The translations under genes and the position numbers were made by a program. This document shows, piece after piece, positions 16,717-26,007 of a stretch of DNA of 64,000 nt. The stretch lies in contig NZ_BCAG01000003.1 of NCBI RefSeq assembly GCF_001293685.1, positions 620,001 to 684,000 of the forward strand, written 5' to 3'. This stretch comes from Desulfatitalea tepidiphila. GTDB lineage: Bacteria > Desulfobacterota > Desulfobacteria > Desulfobacterales > Desulfosarcinaceae. The notes beneath the pieces are model-generated. The model saw only the letters and a program-made list of their open reading frames with translations, was not told the origin of the DNA and searched no databases. Position 1 is the stretch's first letter, and every line of letters starts with the position of its first letter.

Positions 16717-18363
16717 ATGGCCACCATCCCAGAAGCGTATTTACCTCCCAAAGAATGTCTCCCCGAGAAGATTTTTGCACTCCCCGAATGCCGCCTTCCT
16801 GAGCGGTTGAACATTGTAGATTACTGCATCGACAGGCATGTGCGGGCAGGTAGAGGTGAACACATTCTCATTTATTTCAAGGACCAAAGAATTACTTACC
16901 GGCAGATGCAGGAATTGGTCAACAAGCTTGCAAACGCCCTACGCGAACTTGGCATGGATAGAAACGACCGGGTGATGCTGCGATCAGAAAACAATCCGAA
17001 AATATTTGCCGCCTATTTTGCATGCTGGCGAATTGGCGCGATCCCGGTGCTGACCCACCATTTGCTGCGAGCAGAGGAAATTGCTTTCAGGGCCAACGAT
17101 TCGGAAGCTATATCCATCATTGCAAGCGCTAAGGGCTTCGATGACGTGCAAAAAGCAAGGCCCAGCTTCAAGACGGTCAAGGACGTCATCCTGTTGGACG
17201 GCACGATGGAAAACTGTCTATCCTATGATACCCTTGTCTCCAACCAGTCTGCGGACTGCGAAAGTGCAGACACCCATAAAAACGATTTGCTTAGAATTAT
17301 TTACAGTTCAGGCACCACAGGCAATCCCAAGGGGATCATCACGTCGGTTGGAGACATTGTCTGCCTGATGGAAAGTTACTGCCCGAATATCTTGGACTTG
17401 AGACCTGAGGACGTCATTGGCGGCCATCCCGCATTTGCATTTGCTTTCGGCTTTTCTTTGCTCCTTTTTCCAGGTTTTAAGGGCTCCAGCGTGTCTTTAG
17501 TCGAAAGTTTCGACCCGAAGCAGATGTTCGAAACCATCCAGCAGCATAAGATTAGCGTCCTGTTCTGTGTGCCCACGGCATTCAGGATGATGCTGGGCGT
17601 CCAAAACGCAGAAAAGACATATAATTGCAGTTCGCTGCGAATCTGCCAAAGCGCAGGCGAATGGCTACCAGGGGTAACTACCAGGGAGTGGAAAAAGCGT
17701 TTCGGCGTGACGATCATAGATTCAGTTGGATCCGGTGACCTTAATTACTGGCTTACCACAACGATAGATACCCCAGATGACAAACTGGATTCATCGGGCA
17801 GACCCTTTCCAGGCGTTGAATGCAAAATCGTTGACGATTTTTTCAAGGATGTGCCCGTCGGTACGGAAGGCGAACTTTTGGTGCGGGCGCCATGGGGACA
17901 ACAATATTGGCGGCGCCCGGACAAACAAAAGGAGGGTGTAGTGAAAGGCTGGAATAGGCCTGGGTTGATCTATTTAGAGGATGAGGACGGCTATTTTTGG
18001 TATCGCGGCCGCAACGATGAAATGATTGTCAGTGGGGGCTATAAAATTCCCGGTGGAGAAGTCGAGTCAGCGCTTCTTCAGCATCCTGCGGTGATCGAAT
18101 GCGCCGTTATTGCAGTGCCCGACGAGGTAAGGGGTAACATCGTAAAGGCCTATGTGGTTTTGAAAGATGGATATACCGGCTCTGAGTCCCTGGTGGAGGA
18201 AATGAGGGATTTTGTCAAGCAGAAGATCGAGGTATACAAGAATCCACGAGCGATCGAGTTCGTTAAATCAGAGAATTTGCCAAGGACCATCACTGGCAAA
18301 ATACAGCGGTTCGCACTGAGAGATCTGGAGAGGGCAAGACAGCAGAAAACCAATCGACAATAG
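16717..18363 (+). CDS. AMP-forming acyl-CoA ligase (benzoate/aminobenzoate-CoA ligase-like)
   Basis: 548 residues of the ANL superfamily. Seen: IYSSGTTGNPKG, a GSGD-type adenylation motif instead of YG-TE (SVGSGDLNYW), the hinge YFWYRGRNDEMIVSGGYKI, and the catalytic lysine segment LPRTITGKIQRF. The N-terminal layout (LNIVDYCIDRHV...ITYRQMQELVNKLANAL) recalls benzoate- and 2-aminobenzoate-CoA ligases, a family impression, so an aromatic acid is a reasonable guess. It opens an operon with a Mo/W oxidoreductase and a TRAP transporter, suggesting import of an organic acid, CoA activation and then a redox or hydration step. Ribosome site AGGAGA. Confidence 0.9.
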   Translation: MATIPEAYLPPKECLPEKIFALPECRLPERLNIVDYCIDRHVRAGRGEHILIYFKDQRITYRQMQELVNKLANALRELGMDRNDRVMLRSENNPKIFAAYFACWRIGAIPVLTHHLLRAEEIAFRANDSEAISIIASAKGFDDVQKARPSFKTVKDVILLDGTMENCLSYDTLVSNQSADCESADTHKNDLLRIIYSSGTTGNPKGIITSVGDIVCLMESYCPNILDLRPEDVIGGHPAFAFAFGFSLLLFPGFKGSSVSLVESFDPKQMFETIQQHKISVLFCVPTAFRMMLGVQNAEKTYNCSSLRICQSAGEWLPGVTTREWKKRFGVTIIDSVGSGDLNYWLTTTIDTPDDKLDSSGRPFPGVECKIVDDFFKDVPVGTEGELLVRAPWGQQYWRRPDKQKEGVVKGWNRPGLIYLEDEDGYFWYRGRNDEMIVSGGYKIPGGEVESALLQHPAVIECAVIAVPDEVRGNIVKAYVVLKDGYTGSESLVEEMRDFVKQKIEVYKNPRAIEFVKSENLPRTITGKIQRFALRDLERARQQKTNRQ

Positions 18364-18390
18364 CTTGGTTAGGAATTTAAGGAGATCGAA

Positions 18391-20514
18391 ATGTCTATTA
18401 AAAAATATGGATTTTTTTGTTTCTTTTGCGGGAAGCACTGTAGTCTCATCGCCCACGTGCAAGATGGGAAGGTTATCAAGGTCACCAAAGACAGGGAAAG
18501 CGGTATTCTTTCCGATATATGCCCGGATGCAAAGGGTCCCGTAACCATTCCCGGTGTATACAATCATCCGGGACGGCTGAAATATCCACTCAAGCGAAAG
18601 GGAAAAAAAGGCGGCGGCCAATGGGAGCGCATTAGCTGGGACCAAGCCCTGGATGCAATTACCAGCACTTTTCAGTCTTGCAAAGACCAATTCGGACCGG
18701 AAAGCATCGCCATGGTCCTGGGAGAGCCCAAGGGCCTAGATTTCGCCTTCGGACAACGTCTCGCTTCGGTAATAGGGACCCCTAACGTTATCACGCCAGG
18801 CTGCTACTGCGGTGTACAAACAGCGGCCGCCAATCAGTTTACGCACGGTTCAATGATGGTGAACGCTGATTACGATACGAAAAAGACACGCTGCATGGTG
18901 ATATGGGGTAATAACCCAAGGCATATCGGCGGGACTTTCAACGGCATGATGCCGACCGAGATCGATGAACGCCTTGACAACGGATGCAAGCTTATTGTCA
19001 TTGATCCCGGCACTATCGATTATGCATCCAAGGCCGATCTGTGGATCAAGCCTAAGCCTGCTATGGACGGGCTTTTAGCCCTCGGCATGATCAAGGTGGT
19101 CATTGAAGAAGGCCTTTACGACAAGAAATTCGTGGGGCGTTGGACGGTGGGATTCGATCAACTCAAGGAACACATCGCAACGTTCTCCCTTGATGACATC
19201 GAAAGGGAAACCTGGGTGCCCCGTGATCAGATCGTCGCTGCGGCCCGAATGATTGCGTGTAACACACCTTGCATCATCGGCACGGGAAATGCCCTTGAGG
19301 GAACTATTGCAGCGCTTCAAACCTGCCGAGCGATATTTATATTGAACGGACTGACCGGCAGCGTGGGGGTTCCCGGCGGACTCATCGTCAAAACCCAGAA
19401 CAAATTTTACAGGCCGGGCAAGTTTTACTTTCCGAAAGGATTTCCACGACAGAAGGAAAATTCCATTGCCAACCAATTTGTACTTGCGATCGGGTCGGCC
19501 TATGTTCCAACCCAGACGTTAGTGAATACCATCCTGACCGACAAGCCATACAGCATCAAAGCCGGCTTTTTCTCGGTGACCAATCCTCTCTGCACTTACC
19601 CGGACGCAAAGGCGACCTACGACGCCCTGATGAAATTAGAATTCATGGCCGTAGCGGAAATTTTTCACACTCCAACCACTGCTATCGCGGATATAGTCCT
19701 CCCAGCTGCATTGCCTGGAGAACATGCCACCATTGCCTATTGGCCAGCATGGACAGGGCAGGTCAAATGTGATCCGAAATTCATCGACCCACCTGGAGAA
19801 GCATGGCCCGACATGAAAATTTTCAACGAACTGGCAAAACGGCTTGGGTTCAGTGAGTATTTCTTCGAGGATACCGATGAGAAAATGCTGGATTTCTGGC
19901 TCGAGCCGGGAGGCATTACGTTCGAAGAATTCAAAACCAAACGGATTCTGTACCCTGATCATATCTACCTCAAAGGAAACGAGGACGGGTTTTTTCAGAC
20001 GCCTTCGGGGAAGATGGAAGTTTTTTCGGCCCAAATGGAGCAATTGGGCATCGACCCGCTGCCCTACTATAAAGAACTCATGAAGCCTAAACAGGTGGCC
20101 TCCGAATCCGAGGATTACCCTCTCATCTTCACTAACAGAAAGGAAACGGGCTACATGCTTTCCGGTTATCGCTCCGACCCTGCGATGCGGAAGCGTTATC
20201 CAGAACCCTTGGTCGAACTTCACCCAGACACTGCTCGGGACGCCGGGATAGAAAAGGGTGACATGGTTTACATTGAAGCTGCCAAAGGCCGCATCGTTCA
20301 AAAGGCGCAATTTAACCCCGACTTAGACCGCCGGGTCGTCATGCCCGCGTTTGGTTGGTGGTTTCCCGAAGAGTCTGAAGAAACCCAATACGAGTGGCGG
20401 AAATCCAACATTAACATCCTGACCAACGGATACCCGGAGGAACTTTCCACCGGGGCCGTCCAACTCAGAGGAATACCGTGTCGCATTTACAGAGTGGACG
20501 ACCAGGTGCTTTGA
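18391..20514 (+). CDS. Molybdo/tungsto-pterin oxidoreductase, DMSO-reductase family (Cys version)
   Basis: 707 residues, no Tat signal, so cytoplasmic. The N-terminal [4Fe-4S] ligands are Cys10, Cys13, Cys17 and Cys44. The metal-binding region reads TPGCYCGVQTAAA; Cys140 aligns with the selenocysteine codon of the paralogue at 30021-32120 and, from memory, with the tungsten-ligating Cys141 of acetylene hydratase, which has a similar layout. The C-terminal MopB-type domain (about residues 580-700) is present, ending with the NILTNG segment. No electron-transfer subunits are encoded beside it, so it may be a hydratase-like or ferredoxin-linked enzyme. Linked to the CoA ligase upstream (28 bp) and the TRAP genes downstream. 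Confidence 0.88.
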   Translation: MSIKKYGFFCFFCGKHCSLIAHVQDGKVIKVTKDRESGILSDICPDAKGPVTIPGVYNHPGRLKYPLKRKGKKGGGQWERISWDQALDAITSTFQSCKDQFGPESIAMVLGEPKGLDFAFGQRLASVIGTPNVITPGCYCGVQTAAANQFTHGSMMVNADYDTKKTRCMVIWGNNPRHIGGTFNGMMPTEIDERLDNGCKLIVIDPGTIDYASKADLWIKPKPAMDGLLALGMIKVVIEEGLYDKKFVGRWTVGFDQLKEHIATFSLDDIERETWVPRDQIVAAARMIACNTPCIIGTGNALEGTIAALQTCRAIFILNGLTGSVGVPGGLIVKTQNKFYRPGKFYFPKGFPRQKENSIANQFVLAIGSAYVPTQTLVNTILTDKPYSIKAGFFSVTNPLCTYPDAKATYDALMKLEFMAVAEIFHTPTTAIADIVLPAALPGEHATIAYWPAWTGQVKCDPKFIDPPGEAWPDMKIFNELAKRLGFSEYFFEDTDEKMLDFWLEPGGITFEEFKTKRILYPDHIYLKGNEDGFFQTPSGKMEVFSAQMEQLGIDPLPYYKELMKPKQVASESEDYPLIFTNRKETGYMLSGYRSDPAMRKRYPEPLVELHPDTARDAGIEKGDMVYIEAAKGRIVQKAQFNPDLDRRVVMPAFGWWFPEESEETQYEWRKSNINILTNGYPEELSTGAVQLRGIPCRIYRVDDQVL

Positions 20515-20662
20515 AGGATGTTTCGGTTGCCCGCAGCCACCGAAAAGCAACTGGCAGATGGAAAATTGGCGGCAGAAAATATTTTGAAGAGGAGGTGATT
20601 GCCTGCATCCCATCGTCAGCCCTTGCGTAAAAATGTAGCTTAAACCAGAAAAGGAGAATCAA

Positions 20663-21700
20663 ATGAGACTTAATTATCGATCCTGCTTCACATACTTGAT
20701 GTGCCTGACCATCGTACTTCTGACAGGTACTGCTATGGCTGAATCGGCAAAAACCTACAAATTCAAACTACAAAACATATATGTTCCCGGGACCACGATA
20801 GAGACCTATGCAGGGCCGAAATTCATCGAGCTCGTGGACAAGCTGTCGGGTGGCAGGATTAAAATCGAGAATTTTCCTCCCGGTGCCCTTGCCCCGCCTA
20901 CGGAAATACTTCAGGCTGTAGGTGCGGGAATGTTTGAGATGTCGGCTTCGGCCGGAGCCTATGCGGCCGGAACCATTCCCGCTGCCTATCTGGAATTCGG
21001 CGTCCCTGGAGGGCCGAGAACTTTCGGGGAATTTGCATCCTTCTTCCGTAATACGGGCTATCTCGAACTGCTCAGGGAAGAATATGCCAAACAGGGCGTC
21101 TTTTTCATCGCGCCCTTAATTGACGAATGGTATGGTATGATTTCCAAGAAGCCTGTCCGGAAACTGGACGATTTCAAAGGGATGAAAATTCGGGCCACTG
21201 GGCTGGTTGCGAAAATGTTCGCAGAACTGGGAGCCTCACCCGTTTTTATACCATTGGCTGAAGTCTACACAGCCCTTTCGATGGGTACCATTGACGCAAT
21301 GAGTTTCGCGGATCCTGATTCTCACTGGGATATGAAGCTGATGGAGGTGGCCAAATTCGAGATCGCCCCGCCCATTATGGTTTCGGCAGGCAACTTGATC
21401 ATGAACCTCAAGATTTGGAAGTCTCTGCCCGAAGACCTCCAAGCCATCATCGAAGTGGCGGCCTGGGAGATTTCCTTCAGGGTTTTTGCCGCCACCAAGG
21501 TCGCCAGTTTCGATGCATTGGACAAGATGAAAAAAGAGCACGGCGTCGAAATAACTACCCTGCCTCCGGAAGAGGTGGAAAAGTGGGATGTTGTTAATCG
21601 CAAGGTGATGATGGACATCGCCAACAAGGGCCCCGCCGCAAAGAAAGCGGTCGATATGATGGTTCAGTGGATCGAAAAGAATCGAGAATATTTCGATTAA
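20663..21700 (+). CDS. TRAP transporter substrate-binding protein (DctP family)
   Basis: 345 residues with a clear Sec signal peptide (hydrophobic LMCLTIVLLTG, cleavage after TAMA, about residue 26), so periplasmic. DctP features: FPPGALAPPTEILQAVGAGMFEM, KKPVRKLDDFKGMKIRATG, and the ligand-arginine segment around residue 180. It delivers an organic acid to the DctQ/DctM permease encoded next. The operon context (CoA ligase, Mo/W enzyme) suggests a carboxylate, perhaps aromatic. The 148 bp before it hold a GAGGAGG sequence at 20588 with no long frame behind it. Confidence 0.95.
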   Translation: MRLNYRSCFTYLMCLTIVLLTGTAMAESAKTYKFKLQNIYVPGTTIETYAGPKFIELVDKLSGGRIKIENFPPGALAPPTEILQAVGAGMFEMSASAGAYAAGTIPAAYLEFGVPGGPRTFGEFASFFRNTGYLELLREEYAKQGVFFIAPLIDEWYGMISKKPVRKLDDFKGMKIRATGLVAKMFAELGASPVFIPLAEVYTALSMGTIDAMSFADPDSHWDMKLMEVAKFEIAPPIMVSAGNLIMNLKIWKSLPEDLQAIIEVAAWEISFRVFAATKVASFDALDKMKKEHGVEITTLPPEEVEKWDVVNRKVMMDIANKGPAAKKAVDMMVQWIEKNREYFD

Positions 21701-21791
21701 AAAAGTCGGGTCGTGCCCGGTATAATTCCGTTCCTTTGCTTAAGCGCAACTTCGGGATTTATGTGGCGGGGATTTCACCAGGAGAAAATAC

Positions 21792-22286
21792 ATGAAGGTT
21801 TTTTTTCGAATCGTCGACGGGATTAGTGTAGGCTTCATGTGGATATCGGTTGTCATGACATGGGCAATGGTGCTCATCGTTTTCAGTGGCGTCGTGGCCA
21901 GATATTTTTTCAATTCTCCGATAAATTGGATTCCCGAGTTTTCCCAATTTCTTTTCGGTGCCTCGTTCATGCTCGGAGGTGCCTATGTGTTAAAGATAAA
22001 CGGACACGTTCGCATCGACATACTAGTCCGCCGGATTGGCCGCAAAGCGAGGGCCTTTCTCGAGTGCGTGAACTCCTCCGCATTCTGGCTGTTTAGCATG
22101 GTTTTGCTTTTCAAAGGAGCCGAAATGGCGATGACATCGCTGAGAAACATGGAGACTTCGGGCACCTATTGGGATCCTCCGGTTTACCCAATCAAGATGG
22201 TGATTCCTTTGGCGGCGGCACTGATAATGATTCAGGGACTGGGCAAGCTGATAGCCGATTTTACTACCATCTTCAAAGGCGATTAA
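21792..22286 (+). CDS. TRAP transporter small permease (DctQ family)
   Basis: 164 residues with four hydrophobic segments, as expected for the small membrane subunit. It has the usual WIPEFSQFLFGASFMLGGAYVLK...HVRIDIL stretch in the middle. Four bases separate it from the dctM-type gene, so both are made from one transcript. It anchors the large permease in the inner membrane. Ribosome site CCAGGAG before the ATG at 21792. Confidence 0.93.
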   Translation: MKVFFRIVDGISVGFMWISVVMTWAMVLIVFSGVVARYFFNSPINWIPEFSQFLFGASFMLGGAYVLKINGHVRIDILVRRIGRKARAFLECVNSSAFWLFSMVLLFKGAEMAMTSLRNMETSGTYWDPPVYPIKMVIPLAAALIMIQGLGKLIADFTTIFKGD

Positions 22287-22289
22287 TAA

Positions 22290-23606
22290 ATGGACATAGA
22301 ATTAGTCACAGTTCTGATGTTTTTATTTTTTATTGTCGGCTTGTTCATCGGTATCCCGCTGGCATTTGTACTCGGTGCAATCGGAGTCGTTTTCACCATT
22401 GGCTTGTGGGGGGTTAACGGCCTGTATGTTGTTCCATCGTTGACTTGGCAGATGATGGGTTCGGAGGTTTTGATTGCCGTGCCCCTTTTCGTTTTGATGG
22501 GTGCCATCTTGCAACGGTCCGGTATTGCCGACGATCTGTACGATGTCGCCTACAAATGGGCGGGATCCATCAATGGAGGACTAGGGGCGGGCACGATTGT
22601 CATCTGCGCCCTATTTGCGGCCATGGCTGGCATTGCCGGTGCGGCCACGGTTTCTCTTGGCCTGATCGCCTTACCGGCCATGCGCAAGCGCGGATACGAT
22701 ACACGACTATCCATCGGTACCATCGCGGCCGGAGGAACGCTAGGGATTCTCATACCCCCGAGTGTGCCGATGATTTTTTATGCCCTTTTTGCTAGGATGT
22801 CCATTGGACAACTTTTTCTGGCCGGGATTTTGCCAGGGGTGCTCTTTGCCTTGCTACTAGGCATCTATATTCTCATAAAGGGAAAGTGCAGTCCGAACAC
22901 TTGTCCCTCCATTCCATTTGAGGAGAGGGCTTCGCTTCGAGAAAAATTTGCGGCCCTTCCCGAGGTATTGCCCTCAATCATCCTAATCATTCTGGTTCTG
23001 GGATCCATCTTTTCAGGCATCGCCACTCCAACGGAGTCCGCCAGCGTCGGAGTTGTCGGATCATTCATCATTGCACTCATCAAACGAAAGGTAGATTTCA
23101 GGCTCATCAGAGAATCTACTTTTCAGACCGTCCATATCACTACGATGGTAATATGGGTGATGATGGGAGCTGCTGTCTTTGCCGCAGTTTACCAGGCTCT
23201 GGGTGCCTCACAGCTCGTGCAGAAAATTGCGGTTTCGGGAGACCTCTCGGTCAATCGATGGTTCATCATGGCCATCATTATCGCCATTCTTTTCATCGTT
23301 GGTATGTTTTTAGATGCATCCGCTATAGTGATTCTCTTCGTGCCGACCCTTGTTCCTCTGATAACGCAGCTGGGTTTTGATCCTCTGTGGTTTTCCGTGA
23401 TTTTCATCATTTCCCTAATGGTTGGATATCTGTCGCCTCCTTTCGGGCTTTCGCTCTTTTATATCAAGGGCATCGTCCCACCCGATGTGAGCGATTCGGA
23501 TATTTACACATCGGTCTTGCCATTTATCGGTGTTTTCATCCTCGGGACCTTGTTGCTCATACTTTTTCCCTCCATCGTACTGTGGCTACCGAAGGTCCTG
23601 ATGTGA
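22290..23606 (+). CDS. TRAP transporter large permease (DctM family)
   Basis: 438 residues, highly hydrophobic with about 12 membrane segments, normal DctM length. Typical elements include the LFVLMGAILQRSGIADDLYD segment, GGTLGILIPPSVPMIFYA, and a C-terminal LSPPFGLSLFYIKGI. It carries out Na+-coupled import of the substrate captured by the DctP protein at 20663-21700. Completes a standard P-Q-M set in the same orientation as the CoA ligase and oxidoreductase. Confidence 0.95.
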   Translation: MDIELVTVLMFLFFIVGLFIGIPLAFVLGAIGVVFTIGLWGVNGLYVVPSLTWQMMGSEVLIAVPLFVLMGAILQRSGIADDLYDVAYKWAGSINGGLGAGTIVICALFAAMAGIAGAATVSLGLIALPAMRKRGYDTRLSIGTIAAGGTLGILIPPSVPMIFYALFARMSIGQLFLAGILPGVLFALLLGIYILIKGKCSPNTCPSIPFEERASLREKFAALPEVLPSIILIILVLGSIFSGIATPTESASVGVVGSFIIALIKRKVDFRLIRESTFQTVHITTMVIWVMMGAAVFAAVYQALGASQLVQKIAVSGDLSVNRWFIMAIIIAILFIVGMFLDASAIVILFVPTLVPLITQLGFDPLWFSVIFIISLMVGYLSPPFGLSLFYIKGIVPPDVSDSDIYTSVLPFIGVFILGTLLLILFPSIVLWLPKVLM

Positions 23607-23756
23607 TGCGATTAAATTGGTCCGGCTGGTGATGATGAGATCGGTTGTAGGAATTCTCGATTAAAAGGGGTGGACTTGCCAACAGTTCCGAATCCTTAAT
23701 TAGAGGAGTTGATTGCGGCCTAAAACAGGATACGCTGCGGCAAATAAGGAAATCTC

Positions 23757-24026
23757 ATGCTATCTTTGCCTTCAAAGCCATGGAAAAAAGTACGGATTGA
23801 GCTAATCGGACAAAACCTATGCCGGTTGACCTTTCTCAATCCCATTCCTTCTGTCCGTGAGTTTGAACAATTCTTGGAGGATCTCGAAGATGTCATTTCC
23901 GATAACGAGGACATCGTTATCAGGGATTTCGGGAAACGATATGTGGAATTGCGCATCACCGATTATAAGTCATTTAAAATACGTTTGGTTTTCTTGAATA
24001 TCTCTGTCGCCCAGGAAGACGTTTGA
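23757..24026 (+). CDS. Small hypothetical protein coupled to a radical SAM gene (89 aa)
   Basis: ATG at 23757 with AAGGAAA upstream. An alternating beta/alpha acidic protein (PSVREFEQFLEDLEDVISDNEDIVIRDF) with no cysteines apart from one near the N-terminus. The size and the direct abutment to a radical SAM gene (stop TGA at 24024, next ATG at 24027) recall small partner proteins such as PqqD, but the sequence does not clearly match. The function is unknown. Confidence 0.6.
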   Translation: MLSLPSKPWKKVRIELIGQNLCRLTFLNPIPSVREFEQFLEDLEDVISDNEDIVIRDFGKRYVELRITDYKSFKIRLVFLNISVAQEDV

Positions 24027-25358
24027 ATGCATATGGAGCTTACCGACCGGAAGTTGGACCAAACGCTGAGCCTTTGTCCTTTCTGCCTAAAAACCCTTCC
24101 TGCAACGATCAGGTTAGATGCTCGAGGGGAGGTATGGATGGAATGGGTTTGCCCGGAACATGGCCCGCAGACTTCCCCGGTTTGTCCGAATTTAGAAAGC
24201 TACCTATCGATCCGCAACATACCCCGAAAAGTAAAAAAACCTGCTGCTCAGAGGGAATCGACCGATGCTGGCTGCCCGAATGATTGCGGACTGTGTCCTG
24301 CCCACAAACAGCATACCTGCCTGGCCATATTGGAAATTACAAACCGCTGCGATGCAGGGTGTCACATTTGTCTGGCCAATTCAGTTGAACACGGCTGTGA
24401 TTTGAGTATCGAGGCGGTAGAATTCGCCTTACGCCGATTCATCCACTATGAGGGAGCACCTGCACCTCTTCAGTTGAGCGGTGGTGAACCAACACTGCAT
24501 GCGAATCTTTGTTCGATTATACGGTTGGCACAATCGCTCGGCTTCAGAAAAATAGAAATTGACACAAACGGCGGTGTCCTTTCGGAGAATCAGGACCTCT
24601 GTTTCAAGTTGAAAGAGGCCGGGCTGTCCGGTATCTATCTCCAGATGGACGGCATCAGGTCCGACATTTCTCGCAGAATACGCGGCCGCGATTTGACCGC
24701 AAGCAAACTAAAAGCGATCGATAACTGCAAGCGCTCCGGACTGCAGGTTGTCCTTTCCGTTACTCTTTTGCCTGGTCTAAATACAAATTATATTTGGGAA
24801 ATGGTTCAGTTTGGAATTCACCAAGGACTGACCGGCGTCAACTTCCAGCCGGTCGTTTTAAGCGGACGGTATCCGCAAGATCTCCCCGCCGAACGGTCCT
24901 CTCGGTTGACGCTCGGGCATTTCCAGAAAAAGATTGAGACACAGAGCGGAGGGATAGTGTGTGTCGGGGATATGCAGCCGATTCCCTGTCCTAGCCCTTT
25001 GTGCGGTGCCATGGCCTACGTGATCATCTCCAACGGAAAGATAACGCCGCTCAATCGGCTCGTGGGGAAGGATTCTTTATCGGGCTTTCTTGCAGATCAG
25101 AGCGATTGGGAGGAAGTCCTGAAATGTCTGGACGAGGATTGTTCTTGCGGCCGGCCCTGTCTATCAGGAATCGGCAACTCGGACAGCCTCAGCGGCGCTC
25201 ACGATTTTTTCTCGATAGGATTTCACGGTATGATGGACGCTTTCAGTTTTGATATAGAAAGAGCCAAACGCTGTTGTGTACATGAGCTGCTTCCAGATGG
25301 ACGGCTTATTCCTTTTTGTCTTTACAACACTAAGTATAGAGGGAAATTGCCTGTTTGA
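24027..25358 (+). CDS. Radical SAM protein of the MJ0619 / Tes type
   Basis: 443 residues. The Cys-rich N-terminus has CPFC (17-20), a WVCPEHG segment and GCPNDCGLCPAHKQHTC, then the radical SAM motif CDAGCHIC (Cys108, Cys112, Cys115). SGGEPTLH binds SAM. The C-terminus ends with FHGMMDAFSFDIERAKRC...LIPFCLYN. This layout is that of the pterin methylase MJ0619 and tetraether lipid synthase (Tes) relatives, as I recall them. Sitting in a cluster for Mo/W-pterin enzymes with FmdE- and MoeA-like genes, a pterin or cofactor modification is a fair hypothesis. Lipid chemistry is the main alternative. Confidence 0.8.
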   Translation: MHMELTDRKLDQTLSLCPFCLKTLPATIRLDARGEVWMEWVCPEHGPQTSPVCPNLESYLSIRNIPRKVKKPAAQRESTDAGCPNDCGLCPAHKQHTCLAILEITNRCDAGCHICLANSVEHGCDLSIEAVEFALRRFIHYEGAPAPLQLSGGEPTLHANLCSIIRLAQSLGFRKIEIDTNGGVLSENQDLCFKLKEAGLSGIYLQMDGIRSDISRRIRGRDLTASKLKAIDNCKRSGLQVVLSVTLLPGLNTNYIWEMVQFGIHQGLTGVNFQPVVLSGRYPQDLPAERSSRLTLGHFQKKIETQSGGIVCVGDMQPIPCPSPLCGAMAYVIISNGKITPLNRLVGKDSLSGFLADQSDWEEVLKCLDEDCSCGRPCLSGIGNSDSLSGAHDFFSIGFHGMMDAFSFDIERAKRCCVHELLPDGRLIPFCLYNTKYRGKLPV

Positions 25359-25367
25359 TATAATAAC

Positions 25368-25544
25368 GCGGTTATCCACAAAACCCAAGTGATTAAAAAG
25401 GCTCGGGTCTCATCCACCTGAGTTGGAGCCATGACAAATTATCGAAAATGGCTCCGAATGCGCAAAAGATGGGAATCTGGGCACTAACGTCGGCCACCTC
25501 GGATAACTGATCGAATCTGTCACTTGGGTTTTGTGCATAACCGC
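25368..25544. mobile_element. MITE-like element with 25-bp terminal inverted repeats
   Basis: The ends (25368-25392 and 25520-25544) are inverted copies of GCGGTTAT[C/G]CACAAAACCCAAGTGA-type sequence with one mismatch in 25. The 177-bp element has no gene; internally GGAGCCAT (25425-25432) pairs with ATGGCTCC (25448-25455). It lies directly beside an IS1595-type relic, which may be the source of the ends. No clean target duplication is visible. Confidence 0.6.
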
Positions 25545-25554
25545 ATTAAATAAT

Positions 25555-25890
25555 GGACGCGCCAAACTGGCCGATCTTTTGCCGCATATAAAACGCTTTG
25601 TCGATAAGAGCGCGCATCTGATGACCGATCTGCTTTAAATCTATCGAAAGGTCGGCAAGATGTTTGCCGCTCAAGATTGGGTGAACCATAGCCAGAAAGA
25701 ATATGTTCGTGGTGAAGCTCACAATAACACGGCAGAGTCCTTTAATGCGAACCTGGAGCGCGCCAAACTGGGGGTTTTTCATTATATGAGTAAGAAGCAT
25801 TTGGCGCGCTACCTCCACGAGGTCTGTTTCAGAATGCAATGGCATCCTAAATTTGAGTTACACAACTTAAAGCCTTTTTATTGGTTATAG
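25555..25890 (+). pseudogene. IS1595-family transposase C-terminal relic
   Basis: Frame from 25555 with an in-frame TAA at 25636-25638, then open to 25890. The part after the stop has the ISXO2-like C-terminal signature: VNHSQKEYVRGEAHNNTAESFNANLERAKLG, then YMSKKHLARYLHEVCFR. The N-terminal two thirds are missing, so the gene is dead. It separates the radical SAM gene from the FmdE/MoeA genes, which may once have been adjacent. Confidence 0.75.
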
Positions 25891-25932
25891 ATCCGTTTTT
25901 TTTATCCCCAAGATAGGTTGGAGGCCATTATC

Positions 25933-26007
25933 ATGATTACCTGCACCGACATCCCCATCCTGCCCAATAAAGACAAGGAGTTGAAGGGAGGCAATGAAGG
26001 CCAATGA
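25933..26007 (+). CDS. Possible 24-aa leader ORF overlapping the FmdE gene
   Basis: ATG at 25933, 24 codons, stop TGA overlapping the ATG of the next gene (ATGA). It has no strong ribosome site of its own but contains the GGGAGG site used by the next gene. It could be a coupling leader or the tail of a gene lost when the IS entered. Confidence 0.25.
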   Translation: MITCTDIPILPNKDKELKGGNEGQ

